A DNA stretch of 64,000 nucleotides from Scleroderma bovista (GCA_037178675.1 JAYMGJ010000068.1:62001-126000); one strand, 5' to 3'; positions 27,599-39,924 are shown, counted from the first letter of the stretch. Numbers and translations are program-made. The notes: generated from the sequence alone by a model not told the origin.

Positions 27599-29412
27599 AT
27601 GTCCCAACTCTCGTCGTGCGTCCTTCCCTCTGAGCACGACCCTCGTCAATGGAGCAATTGGCGACGATGGGCAATAGCTCTCGTCATATGGAACTTGATC
27701 GCCCCCGTGTACGTCGTCCAATCTGTATCGAACCCCCCCGCTGATGATGTCTCTTCCTCTAGTGATATGGCCACCACTTTCTACGTGAGCCTCTGACAAC
27801 TTTACAGCTCCGCTGGTTTCTGACCCATCCACATATCAGTCTGGGGTGCAGCAGCAGGTCCAGGACGACCTTGGTACAACTGAAACACTTGCAACTCTTG
27901 GGACTGGCCTGTATAACCTTGTGAGCTCAATCAACCTTGACCGCTCTAATTCCTAATTATTTCCAGGGCTGCGTGTTTGGTGTTCTTTTTGGAGGACCGC
28001 TAAGTGAACTCCATGGCCGTCGCCCAGTCTACATCTTTTCATCTATGTGTTTCTTTCGTCAGTGTCTTTCACCCTGTATCTCCCGACTTTCATATTCACA
28101 AGTACACCAGTGTTTAGCCTCGGTGCCACGGTCTCTCCAAATATCACCACCATGTTGATTTGCCGTGGCCTTGCGGGGCTCTTAGGGTCCCCCGTCTTTG
28201 CCATATACGGTGGTTCGCTGGCAGACCTCTTTTTCCCCCATGAACGTGGTCCAATGGTTGCTCTGTTCACGCTTGTCCTGCAAGGTGCACCCACGTTTGG
28301 ACCCGTGCCATCTTCTTTCCTAGGATCATTTTTGCATTGGAGATGGTTGTTAGGTTTTCTCACGATATGGGGAGGACTACTTGCCGCCTTGATGCTCTTC
28401 ATGCCAGAGACAGAGCCCACTGCTATTGCAAGGAAACTAGCAAAACCCCAGGACTATCTCCAAGATACGAAGGCTCCTGTTACGGAAAAGCCCAGATTTG
28501 ATGTCTGGAGCAAAACATTACTTACACCAATCAGTGAGTGTATTGTCCCTGGTGACATGTCCCTTCGGTGCAAAACAGATGTTAATCTCGTTTAATAGCC
28601 ATACTCTGTCATGAACCCATCGTCAGCTCCACCACTATTTTCCATTCATTCGTCTATGGCCTGTTGTTCCTTCTTCTAGAGGTGTGTCTCCCTACCACGT
28701 GTCTCGTTCCGTTTGACAACGTTACTGCAAGGCATACCCTCATATCTACAACTCTCACTATTCGATGTCCCGAGAGCAATCAGGCTTGGTGTTTGTTGCC
28801 CCATTTATCGGCAACGTGCTTGGAGTTCTCATCTACTTCGGCTTCCTCAAGTCCCAGTATGAGGCGCGTCAACGCACGATCCAACTTGAATCCAGTGGTA
28901 AACTAGACATCGAACCTGAAGCACGACTTCCGGGCGTCCTTTTGGCGTCGCTTCTGATTCCAATCGGATTGTTCTGGTTGACATTCTCAGCCGATCCACA
29001 AGTGCACTATTTTCTCCCCGTACTATCCGGTGTTCCTGTTGGAATGGGCATGACGCTCTTCCAGCTGTCCTTGTTCAACTACTACATCGATCTGTATCCA
29101 ACCAAGTCGGCCTCTGTCATCTCCGCCAACACTTCGATCCGAAACATCGTGGCGACTATTTTCCCAAGTATCGCACTCCCTTTGTACAATGCCTTGGGCA
29201 TTCGTAATGCCAATATGACGTTGGCATGCATCAGCTGCATAGGGTTCCCCACTGGAGTTATTCTATACGTCTTCGGGAGAAGGCTCCGGGCAGCTAGCGG
29301 GGCTAAACGAACTACTAATAGCGGCGACGGTGTGGTTTCGCTAGATGATAGTGCGCCACTCCTCGCCCAAGCCCCTGAAAACCGTTACGGAGGGACAGCT
29401 TCCTCCGCCTAA
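27599..29412 (+). CDS. MFS transporter, DHA1-like drug/polyamine antiporter family
   Basis: Six exons: 27599-27784, 27840-27920, 27967-28057, 28111-28533, 28599-28681 and 28732-29412; 1545 bases, 514 residues, the normal length for 12-helix transporters. The N-terminus DPRQWSNWRRWAIALV is the usual DHA1 entry into helix 1. Motif A is GPLSELHGRRPVYIF between helices 2 and 3, then LICRGLAGLLGSP in helix 4. A central charged loop sits before LHEPIV-type ILCHEPIVSSTTIFH and the second six-helix half (GNVLGVLIYFGFL, PVGMGMTLFQ). It is not a 14-helix siderophore transporter. It lies between ferric reductase copies on the same strand, which suggests but does not prove a metal-related role. Motifs are all intact. 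Confidence 0.88.
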
Positions 29413-29419
29413 ACGGACT

Positions 29420-29437
29420 GCGTATTTTAAAATACGC
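29420..29437. repeat. Perfect 18-base palindrome after MFS stop
   Basis: GCGTATTTTAAAATACGC reads the same on both strands and begins eight bases after the MFS stop codon. In RNA it could fold back on itself in the 3' UTR. Its AT-rich core may equally be a chance palindrome. Confidence 0.5.
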
Positions 29438-30084
29438 ATCTCTTATGAACATTTTCACGCTACTTGATCATGCTTGACGAAAAATTTTACGATTTGGGAC
29501 TGTTTGATACCTACACGATTCGTTCCGCGATCACAGGTGTATGTGTATAACCATTGCCCACACTGTTGTAAGCATACCATCATCTTAGACAGCATCATCA
29601 AATTCTACTTCGTTGGTAAAATACATTATCAATTCAGCATCGGGTCACAGCGGGTGAAGTAGGTGCAAACTGTCCCAATCTGCATGACGATAGACAAATG
29701 GTAGATGGTGGCAGTACAGGACTCGTTAAGACGTCCGAGGATGTCTGTATTGATGTCATAGTTCGTACAAAGTGTAGTAACGAACGCCATTGGTACCCGA
29801 ATCGTGGTTAGGGGCCATTGCACTGATCTGACCAGCTAAAACAATTTTCACAACAGGGACAAAAATGAGCCAAAAAGCGCTGTGGAGGTGTCCGTTGCTG
29901 TGGGAGAACAATGAAAATAGTGCGTCGATGCCTTGACAACTGCAGAATGAGGATTGCAAACTGGGAAACGAACAATGTCCCCCGCAGTCATGGGGAGCAT
30001 TTCTCTTGGTAACCGTGCCTCCGCCCATTCCTTTTCGACGCTGCGGAACGGGGGTTCATTCATCCCTGATTTGAACAAGGTTGG

Positions 30085-30092
30085 TATATAAA
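30085..30092 (+). promoter_or_regulatory. TATA box of FRE copy 2
   Basis: TATATAAA stands 177 bases before the start codon at 30262, followed by a pyrimidine-rich leader typical of strongly expressed fungal genes. Confidence 0.55.
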
Positions 30093-30261
30093 CATGTGGT
30101 TGGCATCCCTCCGTATCGCTCGCTCTAAGTATCTTTTCTCAAGGATCGTGTAGCAGAAGTCTACTGTCCTTCCCTTCTGCCCTTCGTTTGGGGTGATCCG
30201 CCAGCTTCCTCATCGCCAGGACCTGCTTCACCTTCCTTCACATTACTCTGTCTTTTCAACC

Positions 30262-32441
30262 ATGTCTTCAGCACAACGCCCTCCGCACCCCTCCTCCAAC
30301 AGCCCGACCGTATCCAATGAGACTCTCATGACCAACATCGACATTGCTATTTCCATCGTTATTCTGGCCCTTGCCTTGTTCAACGCTCCGCGTGCCGTGG
30401 CTCGATTTACGAATCGTTCGGAGTGGTTTCAGGGGCTCCTTTTGCGTTACCTCCCCCTGACCCGCAAGCATCGCATTAATCTGAATACCGAATCGATATA
30501 CCTGCATTCGGACCCAAGCAAACCGCCGATTGATCTAGACAACAGCACGTCATCGTGCACCACCGCCCACAAAGTCTTACCCCCTATACCAGGTCAGGCT
30601 CTGAAAAATGCATATGCAGGACCACTTTCGTCGGAGGAGAAACAGCCCGTACATGTGCCGATGTTCTTGTCGGTTGTTCATCCTCTGGGAAATATCTTGA
30701 CTCGCCGTGTGTATGAGGGTTATACGATTGGACATGTTCTCTTGATCGTCGGATACACGGCCATCATTTTCTATGCTGGGTTTTATAAATCGAACCCTTT
30801 CGTCGACCCCCTGCGAGCCGGGTGGGTCGTCACTTCTCAAATACCTTTCTTGTATGCTTTCGCAACGAAGAATAATGTCATTGGGATGCTTCTTGGAGTT
30901 GGCTATGAGAAGGTGAGTTCTGTTTCGAACCGTCTTGTGTAGTATGTCGGAGGCGGACGTGATCGATTGTTAATGTCAACTCGTAGCTCAATTATTTCCA
31001 TCGTCATATTGGTCGCTTGATAGTCGTTGGCGTTAATGTCCATGCGCTTGGCTACAGTAAGTCATGTTCCCCAAGAATTGGCGTGCCACTTAATTTACTT
31101 TTCCACCTTCAGTTTACAAATGGAGCCTGGCAGGGAACATGTCAGTTACGCTGGCCAAACCGTCCATTCGTTGGGGATTTGTTGGGCTAGTTTGTGTCGA
31201 TCTCCTCTGGATTTGCTCTACTCGTTTTGTCCGGGCTAAATCATATAATCTCTTTGTCATAACGCATGTATTGGGATTGTTTATCTTCCCTGTTGCTGTA
31301 AGTTATCGTTTCTTGCTCAGCCATGAACTTGGGCGGCTTACTAGCATTCCCTTCAAGGCCTGCTACCACCGCCCAGGTTGTGTCCCCTACGTAATTGCAG
31401 CATTCGTGTTTTATGGCCTTGATCACCTCCTCCGCATTGTAAAGAGTCGCATCACAACAGCAACTCTCCGCCCTATTCCCGAGCTGGGACTCACCAGGGT
31501 CGAAATACCAACCATCAATACTGGCTGGCGTGCTGGCCAACATGTCCGCCTGCGCATCTTCTCCACCGGCATGGGTTTACTGGGCCTCACCGAGGTGCAT
31601 CCCTTCACCATCGCTAATGTAGTGGACACAGAAGAAGGGTTGGTTTTGCTGTGCCAGAAATCCGGGAGATGGACAACGAGAATGTACGAGCTATCTTCTA
31701 CCGCGAAGTACGGAGAGAAGGGACAAGAAGTTGGAAAGCGTATCAGGGTGATGATTGAGGGTCCTTATGGTAAGTTCATCCCGAAGATGCACAAAGACTT
31801 CATACTGAGCTCTGTGTTTAGGTGGAGTTGGTAACACAGTTGTGAGGAGTTACTCCGCGGCGCTATTTGTAGCTGGGGGTAGTGGTATTACATTTGCATT
31901 GTCCGCAGTACAAGACCTGGTACGATCTGGCAGCACTGGCGGCGTAAAGATCGTTGACCTGGCATGGAGCATCCGTGATGTTGGTCAGTTCTTCTTGCGG
32001 AATTCGGTTGTATCCATCGCTAATACTTCCTGGAAGCATCTTTAATTCCCATGATACCGTTCTTTACTTCCCTCATTACTGAGAACAGTTCTCTCCGCGT
32101 CAGGATTTCGGTGTTCTACACCCGTGCCCTCAAGATGTCGTTCCAGGGAATGTATCTTCCACCTGGTATTACCCTTGCTCCAGGGCGTCCCAAGATCGCC
32201 GAGTTGCTGGATGAAGTGGTTACCTCCACACAATGTACGGGAGGCGCCAGTGGTGTCTTTGTCGGTGTCTGTGGACCGGCTTCGCTGGCCGATGACGTCG
32301 CAGGCACCGTACGAACCTTTGATGCGCACCGGAAGCAAGCCATAGGAGGCATTGAGATCCATGAAGAGTAAGACAGCTTCCCGTTCCTTGCGGTTAAACA
32401 AATCCACTGAACAAACATTACCAAGGGTATTCCGATTATGA
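30262..32441 (+). CDS. Ferric reductase, tandem copy 2
   Basis: Seven exons: 30262-30912, 30987-31056, 31113-31297, 31358-31769, 31822-31983, 32037-32367 and 32426-32441; 1827 bases, 608 residues. Exons of 70, 185, 412 and 16 bases match copies 1 and 3 exactly. Heme histidine pairs are YFHRHIGR...VHA and VITHVLG...YHRP, both H-x13-H. FAD motif HPFTIANV follows GWRAGQHVRLRI. NADPH motif is VAGGSGITFALS, with VCGPASL near the C-terminus. The tail is EVFRL instead of the FGW end of copy 1. The N-terminal ~75 residues are the least conserved part, as in the other copies. It should reduce extracellular metal at the plasma membrane; the exact metal is not readable. Confidence 0.93.
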
Positions 32442-34061
32442 TGCAAGGCCCGGCGCGATATCTGCGGTGATATGATAATGACACCATAAAATCTTATTGA
32501 TCTACCAGCTGGTCTGGCAGTCCCGTTCCCTTCATTCCCTTCAGCTGCTGTACAGCGCAAGATTGCAGCTGCGTTGATCGCAGTGCTTCTTTTGTAGAGT
32601 TAGACGATACCTGTATCCATATAACCTGAGAGGTTGGCCTTGCAACTGTTCCGAACTGGAATTGCGATTGACATGTGTAAGCAAATGGACCAGGTTTCGT
32701 AGTACTTGGTACTAGAATCTGCCAGCGAGTTGCTGGTGCATATCAGGCATGGCTAGAGTAGATTATGGCGGAGCTAGTGTTGTGTGATACGGTCATGCCC
32801 GGGTCTTTGCATTGAACGACTTCGTTTGGACGAGCAATTACATCGTGTAACAAGTGGCGCCGTTCTACTCAGTGATGGCTATATCGGAGGGTGACCATAG
32901 GCCGTGATCTATCTCCCTGAGTGCTGGCTGTGTGGGCTCGATCATACCGCCTGGCATCTCTCCACGTAGTCATGTGGGAGTGACATTTTTCAGAGGATCG
33001 CTGAGTGATGGGGCTGGCTACATCATGAGCTTCCATTGCGATTGGCACTTAGACTCATTCAGTCATTAGTACTAAACTTAACACGGGTCGGAGATGCTCG
33101 AGTAGGCTTCACTACTTCAGTGTCCGATGAGGTAGTAGGTTGCAAATTCTGCGACCAAGATATAAGGTGACCTTTTTATCCCCCCTAGCCAGAGGCGTGT
33201 CATATGCTACAATGGAGGAGAAAGATTAACCAGTGATAATAATTGAAGATCACTACTACCTAGCGAACCCGAAGCGGGCCGGGTCACTGCCACCAATTGT
33301 CCTAATGCTCATTTTGGTCCATTTTGTACCCTTTTCACCCCAACCCTTCTGCTCCTGATACCTAGCCAAGTGGGGCCAATGATTCTAGCCATACAATGTT
33401 ACAGCTTGCCAACCACAGGAACGGGGCGCCCGAATCACGGTAGCCAGTCTAGTTGGATCTAGCGACTTTCTGCAACTCCTCACAACGGCGTACCAGCATA
33501 CGTTATCTATGTAGGTGACTGCATTCCCAGCTTTCATTACCATTAATATTGTCGTCTTCTTTCCAATTAGCAGTGGTGCGGTGTCAACATGGTTGCCTGG
33601 TTCAACGTTTAACACTCCTTTGTATGGGATACTTGTCCCTTCAAGTGGCTCACTGATTTCCCTTTGGTACTCATCCTGATATGGATGGCTAACCATTTTC
33701 CCGTGGACTGTGGTGGGAACGGCACCAATGTGACACAGAACACTCAGGTGCTCCACTCCTATGACGTGTCCCTACAAGAGCTAGCACCATTGTATTGGTC
33801 GTATTTCCCTGAAATGCGGCCACCCTTTTAGCGCGGCCATATTTCGGGCATGGTGTTCCCTCACCTCCCAAACAGGTTTGACCCTATCAACGCTTAAGAT
33901 TATTTAAAAGATCGCAGGTATCCTGACATGCCCTCACTCAAGCTGCCACATATTTTCTGCAGCACATTTGTGCTCTCTGGACGCTACTTGGACATTTCCC
34001 CCTTCCTACCTGCCGGGACCGCTCTGTTTTGGTTTTGGTCACATCTCAGACCAAGTTCCTG
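32442..34061. other. Intergenic region and promoter of FRE copy 3
   Basis: 1.6 kb. An open minus-strand frame at 33385-33756 (123 residues) overlaps a second at 33689-33871, but neither shows a family I know. A TATTTAAAAG tract at 33901-33910 stands ~160 bases before the FRE3 start and is a likely TATA element. No other gene is supported. Confidence 0.45.
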
Positions 34062-36270
34062 ATGGTTCTCGGAAATGTTTCAACAAGTACCCCGCCGTCC
34101 CCATCCAAAGGTGCACAGAATTCCTTCCCTCTCGCCGTTTCGGATGCAAGAGTGGCCCTTTTTACGGACATTATTATTGCTGGCCTGATCGCAAGTTTTG
34201 TCATTTGGCGGGCCCTCTCCACACTCTTCAGGCATTCCGAGAGTCCCAGAGAACATCTTCTGGGACCCGTTCGGTTGGGCTACAGACCGCCTGTCCATCT
34301 TGACAGTGTTTCGAGTTTGACCTCGAAACTCTCTTTCACATCCGAAGAGGAATCTACCCAGCATGCAAACTCGGAGAAGGGTGGCTCTGACGATATTCAC
34401 TATCAACACCCCACGGACGTCATATTGCCTCATATTAATACTCGCCCAGGAGGAGGAAGGGAGCCGGAGTCTGCATCTTTCCTCTTTCTACTCAGAAATG
34501 TCATATCTTCCGGACTAACTCGTCGGGTGAACAATCGTCTTTCAGTTGCACAAGTCCTCGTGATGACCATTTATTCTGCTGGAATCTTGACTTCGTTGAA
34601 TTTCCGGTGCCAAATCTTTAGTCATTCATCGCGTGGCGGCTGGATTGTCGCATCTCAGATACCTTTCCTGTATGCTTTTGCAATGAAAAACAATATTCCT
34701 GGATATTTGGCTGGATTTGGCTATGAAAAGGTACCCTTTTACCCCGTGTTCTCTATGGACTTATTAATGATATTCCTTGGTCTTGATGACAGCTTCAGTA
34801 TATACATCGCCTAGTCGGGCGCTGGATGTTCATCGCTTCATTGCTCCATGCGTTTGGTTTTAGTGAGTCTAGAATTACAACTCATCTATGTAGTAACTGA
34901 TGAGTTTATGCCTGGTCCCTTTGCCAAATTAGTATTTAGATGGAGCGTGGCGAATACGTGGCCTGAGAAGATTTCTCTCAATTTCGTCCGTTGGGGCCTG
35001 GTAACATTTACCACCCTGTCGCTACAAGGGCTTCTTTCGATCCAGCCTATTAGGCGTGTTGCCCACAGGTTCTTCTATACAACCCACGTCGTGGGGTCTG
35101 TTATATTCCTAGTTGCGGTGGGTGTTTGGTTCTCATGTTTTTATTTCACCGTTTTAATTGCACCTACAGTTGTCCAAACATGCTCCCGCTTCTCGTCCCT
35201 ATGTTCTGGTAGCCGTTGCTTTGTATGGTGTCGATCGTCTCACCCGCTTACTCAAGACTCGAGTCACCACTGCCAACATCAGGGTTATCCCTGAGTTGGG
35301 ATTAACTTGCATTGAAATTCCAACAATCAACCAAGGTTGGCGTGCAGGCCAGCATGTCCGCTTACGAGTCCTTTCCACCGGAATGGGTCTATGGGGTGCT
35401 CTGGAAGCACACCCGTTTACAATCTCTTCTATACCTGGGTCTAAGCAAGGTCTAGTCATTGTATGCAAGAAAGTAGGACCTTGGACGCGCAAATTATTTA
35501 GCATTGCCAACCAGTCGAGTTGTGGGGAGCGAGGCCTGATGGCTGGTAAAACAGTCAGGATGATGGTTGAGGGGCCATATGGTAAGTTTCCTACCCTCGA
35601 GTGGTTATGCGGTACTCAAAGATCTATCAATGAAAGGTGGTACTGGTTATTCTGTCATTTCAAAACATTCAGCAGTGATGTTGATTGTTGGTGGCTCTGG
35701 TGTGACGTTTGCATTGTCTACAATACTAGACATCATGCAGCGTGAAGAAAACTGCGGCGTCCAGGTGATCCACGTTGTATGGTGCGTGCCCACTTCAGGT
35801 GCGATCGCTCCTGTGCTTGTGGTGAAGGCTTTTACTGACCAGACTGTCGCCGTTAGCAAGCATTTCACCATTGATGGCTCTCTTTCGATATCTCGTCGCA
35901 AAAGGCACACGCACCAGCATCAGTACGAGGATCAGGATATTTTATACTCGTGGCCCAATGCCTCCCTCCAATTGTTCAGATGTGCCGCCTGAGATAACCA
36001 TAGCTCCTGGCCGTCCCCAGTTGGGAATAGCTGTCGATCGTTTCATCGTTGCCTCTACGAAATCTCGCCGTGAAAAGAGCAATGGCATATTTATTGGTGT
36101 CTGTGGACCTGGGACTCTTGGCAAGGATGTTTCCGAAGTGGTTAGAACACTCGATGTCGGTTGCAAGAATGCTGTCGGGGGAATTTATCTTCATGAAGAG
36201 TGAGTAATGTTGGCCTTCGTCCCTTCGACACCATACTGATAGTGTCTTTTTCAGGGCATTTGAGTATTAA
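34062..36270 (+). CDS. Ferric reductase, tandem copy 3
   Basis: Seven exons: 34062-34730, 34793-34862, 34933-35117, 35170-35581, 35637-35798, 35857-36199 and 36255-36270; 1857 bases, 618 residues. Four of its exon lengths (70, 185, 412, 16) equal those of copies 1 and 2, and its fifth (162) equals copy 2, so copies 2 and 3 share the more similar structure. Heme pairs are YIHRLVGR...LHA and TTHVVGS...KHAP. The FAD motif is AHPFTISS, the NADPH motif IVGGSGVTFALS, and GVCGPGTL lies near the end; the tail is EAFEY. The start at 34062 is the first ATG of the frame. All cofactor motifs are intact, so this is an expressed-looking paralog, not a relic. Confidence 0.92.
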
Positions 36271-36598
36271 CAGAAGCGACGAGAACCGGATGAACGGACT
36301 AGATCTCGTGCTTATATGACAGACGCAATATAAGATCAACACAAATCGCCATCCTTTGCATTTTGAAGTTGTATAATATCCATGCCCATACCGACCTGGT
36401 TTGCGGGGAAAACGGTTCGTTAGGCATCTTGACTTTTGTATTTGTTCTGCTCCTATGGTGTTCACCTTTGGCGAAACATGTATTGCCTTAGCTCTGTATT
36501 GTTTACATAGATTTCGGTATCTACAACAATCATAGCACAGCTGTAGATCTGACAACATTAAAACAAACGGTGCAATGAACGTCACTACCAAAAGTAAA
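36271..36598. other. Convergent 3' flanks of FRE3 and GCP2
   Basis: 328 bases between two stop codons on opposite strands; nothing coding recognised. Confidence 0.5.
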
Positions 36599-39500
36599 CT
36601 AGGTCGTTTTAATGCTATTCAGTCTGACCACCAACGGCAAAAGAGTTACGTTCTCGCTCGATGCGTAGTATTGCACACAGTCCAGATGAAACTATCATCA
36701 ATGAGAAAAGATGCTCTATAAACGGTCATTGGAGAGTAAACGCACCTTGAACCTGGAGAACGAAAGCATTATTAGCCAAATAGTCGGTGAATCAAGGGGC
36801 AAGGAAGAGGTGTGTACAAACCAATGATTGAAGTTAGACTCGAATTTCTTCAGGAATTCCCAACGCTTGCCCATCGCCTGATCTCCATCGCCTGCTTCAG
36901 CGGCAGCAAGTGCTTGGTTGGCAGACTTGGTGAATGACGCGGAATAGAGTGCGAATGTTGAACAGGTTACAATTAACCGTGAATAAGCCTGCACACCAAA
37001 CCAACCAGGCGATTCATTCTAAGACTGCCTAAATTTAAAGCCACGAACTCACTCTTAGTAGCTTTGCACTCGTCAACATACACTCCTTCAAGCAAGTGTC
37101 CAGAAAATCGACATGATCTCGCAGTAATTGATCCACAGTCGTAACCTTGGTCAACTTAACTTCCAACGCACGCCAATTTGGCTCGAGCACCTCGAATGTC
37201 ACAAATGCAAGAATCTGCTGTACAAAAGTAAGCATTCGTGTCCGGAGATGAGTAACCCGTAACCGCCATTGCTCGAACTCTGGGTGGCTGGGGACGGGTC
37301 GCCGCCAAGGGGTGGTCTTCTGCTCGATCCACATTGATGCCAGGGACTGCTCCACATGCTTGAGATGTAGGAGGAAGCGAAATAGTAGTTGGTACCGCAA
37401 AATTGTTTTGCGAGAGATGACGAGAGAAAGGGGAAATTTAACCGTATAATCAAGGGCAAGTGCATCAATAGCTATATTCTGGTCAGGCATCGGGAATGAG
37501 AATGCCAAAACCCTGTGAGACATACCTAGAATCCCTTTCTTGTCTTCCTTGTCCTTATCCCGATCCTTCTTCGAGTCTTCATGCACGGCCATATCTGGAT
37601 TTCCCTCGCCTTCCTCCCCACCGATGACCCCACTCACGCTGATGACTTTCAATAGCCATTCATACAGGCCAGAATTGGCCATGGTCACTTTGACATCCTC
37701 ACGGAAAGAAGCGTCCTCGCTGCTGAGTGCAAGGTCCAACAAACTTTGCAGTTTTACAATACTCGCTGATTTGGCGGGCTTCTTTAATTCCGTGTGAGCA
37801 AGGTCGAGGAGATGTGTGAGAAATGATGCTTGAGAGAGGAAGAAATAACGCTTAAGGGAGCGAAGGCGTGGGATGAGCTGTTGATCTTGTAGAAGGAGGC
37901 GCAGAAGTGTGCGGTTCGCATGGGTATATGCATCCTCAACGAATTTGTACAGCCTAAAGATACTACAGCATGAACATTACACAGGAAGCAATAATAATGT
38001 GCTCACTTCTCATCATCCATGGAAAGTTTTTGTTCTTCACGGGGTTGAATGGCCTGTACCTCGATGCCACATTCACGAATGACGTTCAAATACTTTCCTG
38101 ATAGGAGGACCTTGTGCTTCCATCCTTCAAGCATCGGGGGTATACATGCACCACCGGGTAGTCGTCCACCTGGGGTTCTGGGTGGTGGAACTCCTGTATG
38201 TTGTCGCTTGGATGACCATGTCGATCCATCTCGTAGCTAGTTCAGGTATCAGCTGATGTTGTTCGGGCTGGCACTCTGAACTGACCGTATACCGCCTTTC
38301 CCAGTATTCGTCCGTATAGTCCACTTCCAAAATCCCCTTGCTTATGAATTTACTCTCTTTCAGACATAACTCTTCGTAAGGGTCATGCAACCTCCCTGTC
38401 GTCGCCCACTCTCGCAACATCTCCACGTACGGTGCACCAGCTGCGTTCATCAGTGTCCCATACACCTTACGCGCTGTGGGGTCACCTGACATTCCTTGCA
38501 TGCGGTCGTATATCACTGTCAACACCTCACCGCCTTTGACAGGGATGGCTGCGCTCGTTGAAGATTTAGTCATCTCCGAAAGTACGGCCTTAAGTTTCGC
38601 TCCACCTAACCCCAGAGCTTCGTCTCGAGCCGATTGTTCCGGATCAGATGACGATGATGAAATGGAGGAGGCATCGTCGTCCTCCGTTGTTGTCAATTCA
38701 AGGACGAGCTGGTAAATTAACGAGAGCGTGTGAACGGTTGGGTGTACGTAGAACCACAGCTTCTGAAGCGTAAATTGCGCAGAAGTGTTGAAGGCGTGCT
38801 CGAGTTGAGACAGGAGGGTTTGATAATCCTACTAGAAGGTCAAAAAAGCGAATTCTGGAACAGCGGATAGACAAACTTTTAACATGTCGCGTATGGCGGC
38901 ACAAAGAGCATGATTGACGAGACCAAACTCCAGGTGACTCCGGCTTTCAACAAAAGCCGATATAGCTGTATAGTACGTAGCAAGTGGCAATATTCGTTCG
39001 GTTAAATCTCGGATGGAGGGGTCTATAAATTCCTGTGTTAGAAGCTCGCTTAGATGAACAATGGAGGAAAGAAGTGGCTGGTAGCAATAGTAGCGGTCAT
39101 CACTATATGTTGCAGTCCTGTAAGGAGATGCTTCGCTACCAGCGCGGAGAACCAGGTAGTGGATAGCCCCAGTATCTTTGTGGTACGATTGGGAGTGGGC
39201 AGACTTGCCTAAGGGTGACGCAATCACAAATCGGACTCCTTGCAGTGGATCATCATCCTCGGGGGAATAATCTGGGTGATACAGAATATGCGTCCCTTCC
39301 ATTCCCTAGGTTGTTCAAGCCAGTCTTATCAGTTATAACTGATGGACTGCTCACCATCATCACATACAACAAATCTTCCAGGATCAAAGCCTCCTGTAAA
39401 TCGACGGGTAAATGACCCAACACGTCCTCCCTTGCCTTTCCCTTGTTCTTCGGACTGAAGCTGGTTGCTCCAACGCGGGAGTTTAGTGGGGCACGGACGA

Positions 39501-39746
39501 AAGAGGTCTCGGCGATGAACGATGGTTCTTGGTCTACAGCAGAGTATGAAGATAATGCATCAAACTTGGAAAGCTTTAAGTCATACTGCTCCTACGACTT
39601 CCACGGGATGCAAGCACAGGAGTGTCGAAATCCTCGTCGATATCATCGCTCAGTTGTCGGTTTCTGCGGACAGACGCGATTGTCCCAGTGATCTGTGCAA
39701 CGATGCTACATTGGCGCGGTGAAAGCCAAGAGTAAGTTTCAACCAT
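36599..39746 (-). CDS. Gamma-tubulin complex component 2 (GCP2/Alp4/Spc97 family)
   Basis: Subunit of the gamma-tubulin small complex that nucleates microtubules at the spindle pole body. Minus exons: 39746-39672 (inferred), 39591-39355, 39305-38877, 38828-38286, 38236-38007, 37953-37526, 37471-37053, 36988-36822, 36752-36746 (7 bases) and 36691-36599; 875 residues. GCP2-type motifs: ALILEDLLYVMMGMEGTHI (Grip1), PGGACIPPMLEGWK, VLLSGKYLNVIRECG, then Grip2 with LRYQLLFRFLLHLKHVE, LEPNWRALE, LRDHVDFLDTCLKECML and the tail FHLDCVQYYASSENV. The charged KKDRDKDKEDKK insert near residue 600 is typical of fungal members. The 7-base exon supplies WFK and restores phase. The N-terminal exon is the weakest part. 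Confidence 0.87.
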
Positions 39747-39924
39747 ACTTTCGTATATTCCTTTGCAGATAGTGTTAGATTCTTTTTGCGTGTTCCCGGA
39801 CGCGTTCGTGGTGTGTATGGATCCATGTTGATTGAAAGAGAGGCGCGTAGACCAAATTTGACAAATCCAAGGTTGATCGGCCTCTTCCTTTACAATTACA
39901 TTACATTAACCTTCGTCACCGACC
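39747..39924. promoter_or_regulatory. Divergent promoter of GCP2 and uS4m genes
   Basis: 178 bases between inferred start codons. No TATA element was recognised. The exact left limit depends on the inferred first exon of GCP2. Confidence 0.3.

Larger units (their letters stand above)
29413..30261. other. Intergenic region and promoter of FRE copy 2
   Basis: 849 bases without a supported gene. Open minus-strand frames at 29629-30078 overlap each other and have no family features. A clear TATA box lies near the right end. Confidence 0.5.

Noticed and set aside
27260..27832. 190-codon open frame on the minus strand
   Set aside because: It overlaps the first MFS exon antisense. The plus frame carries the DHA1 N-terminus, and the minus frame has no family pattern.
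36142..36591. 149-codon minus-strand frame between FRE3 and GCP2
   Set aside because: It overlaps the end of FRE3 antisense and lacks any motif; the GCP2 last exon is in a different place and frame.
36692..36821. Single longer intron instead of the 7-base GCP2 exon
   Set aside because: It keeps phase but shortens a region of fixed length by one residue and gives a 120+ base intron, longer than the others in the gene. Kept as the alternative.
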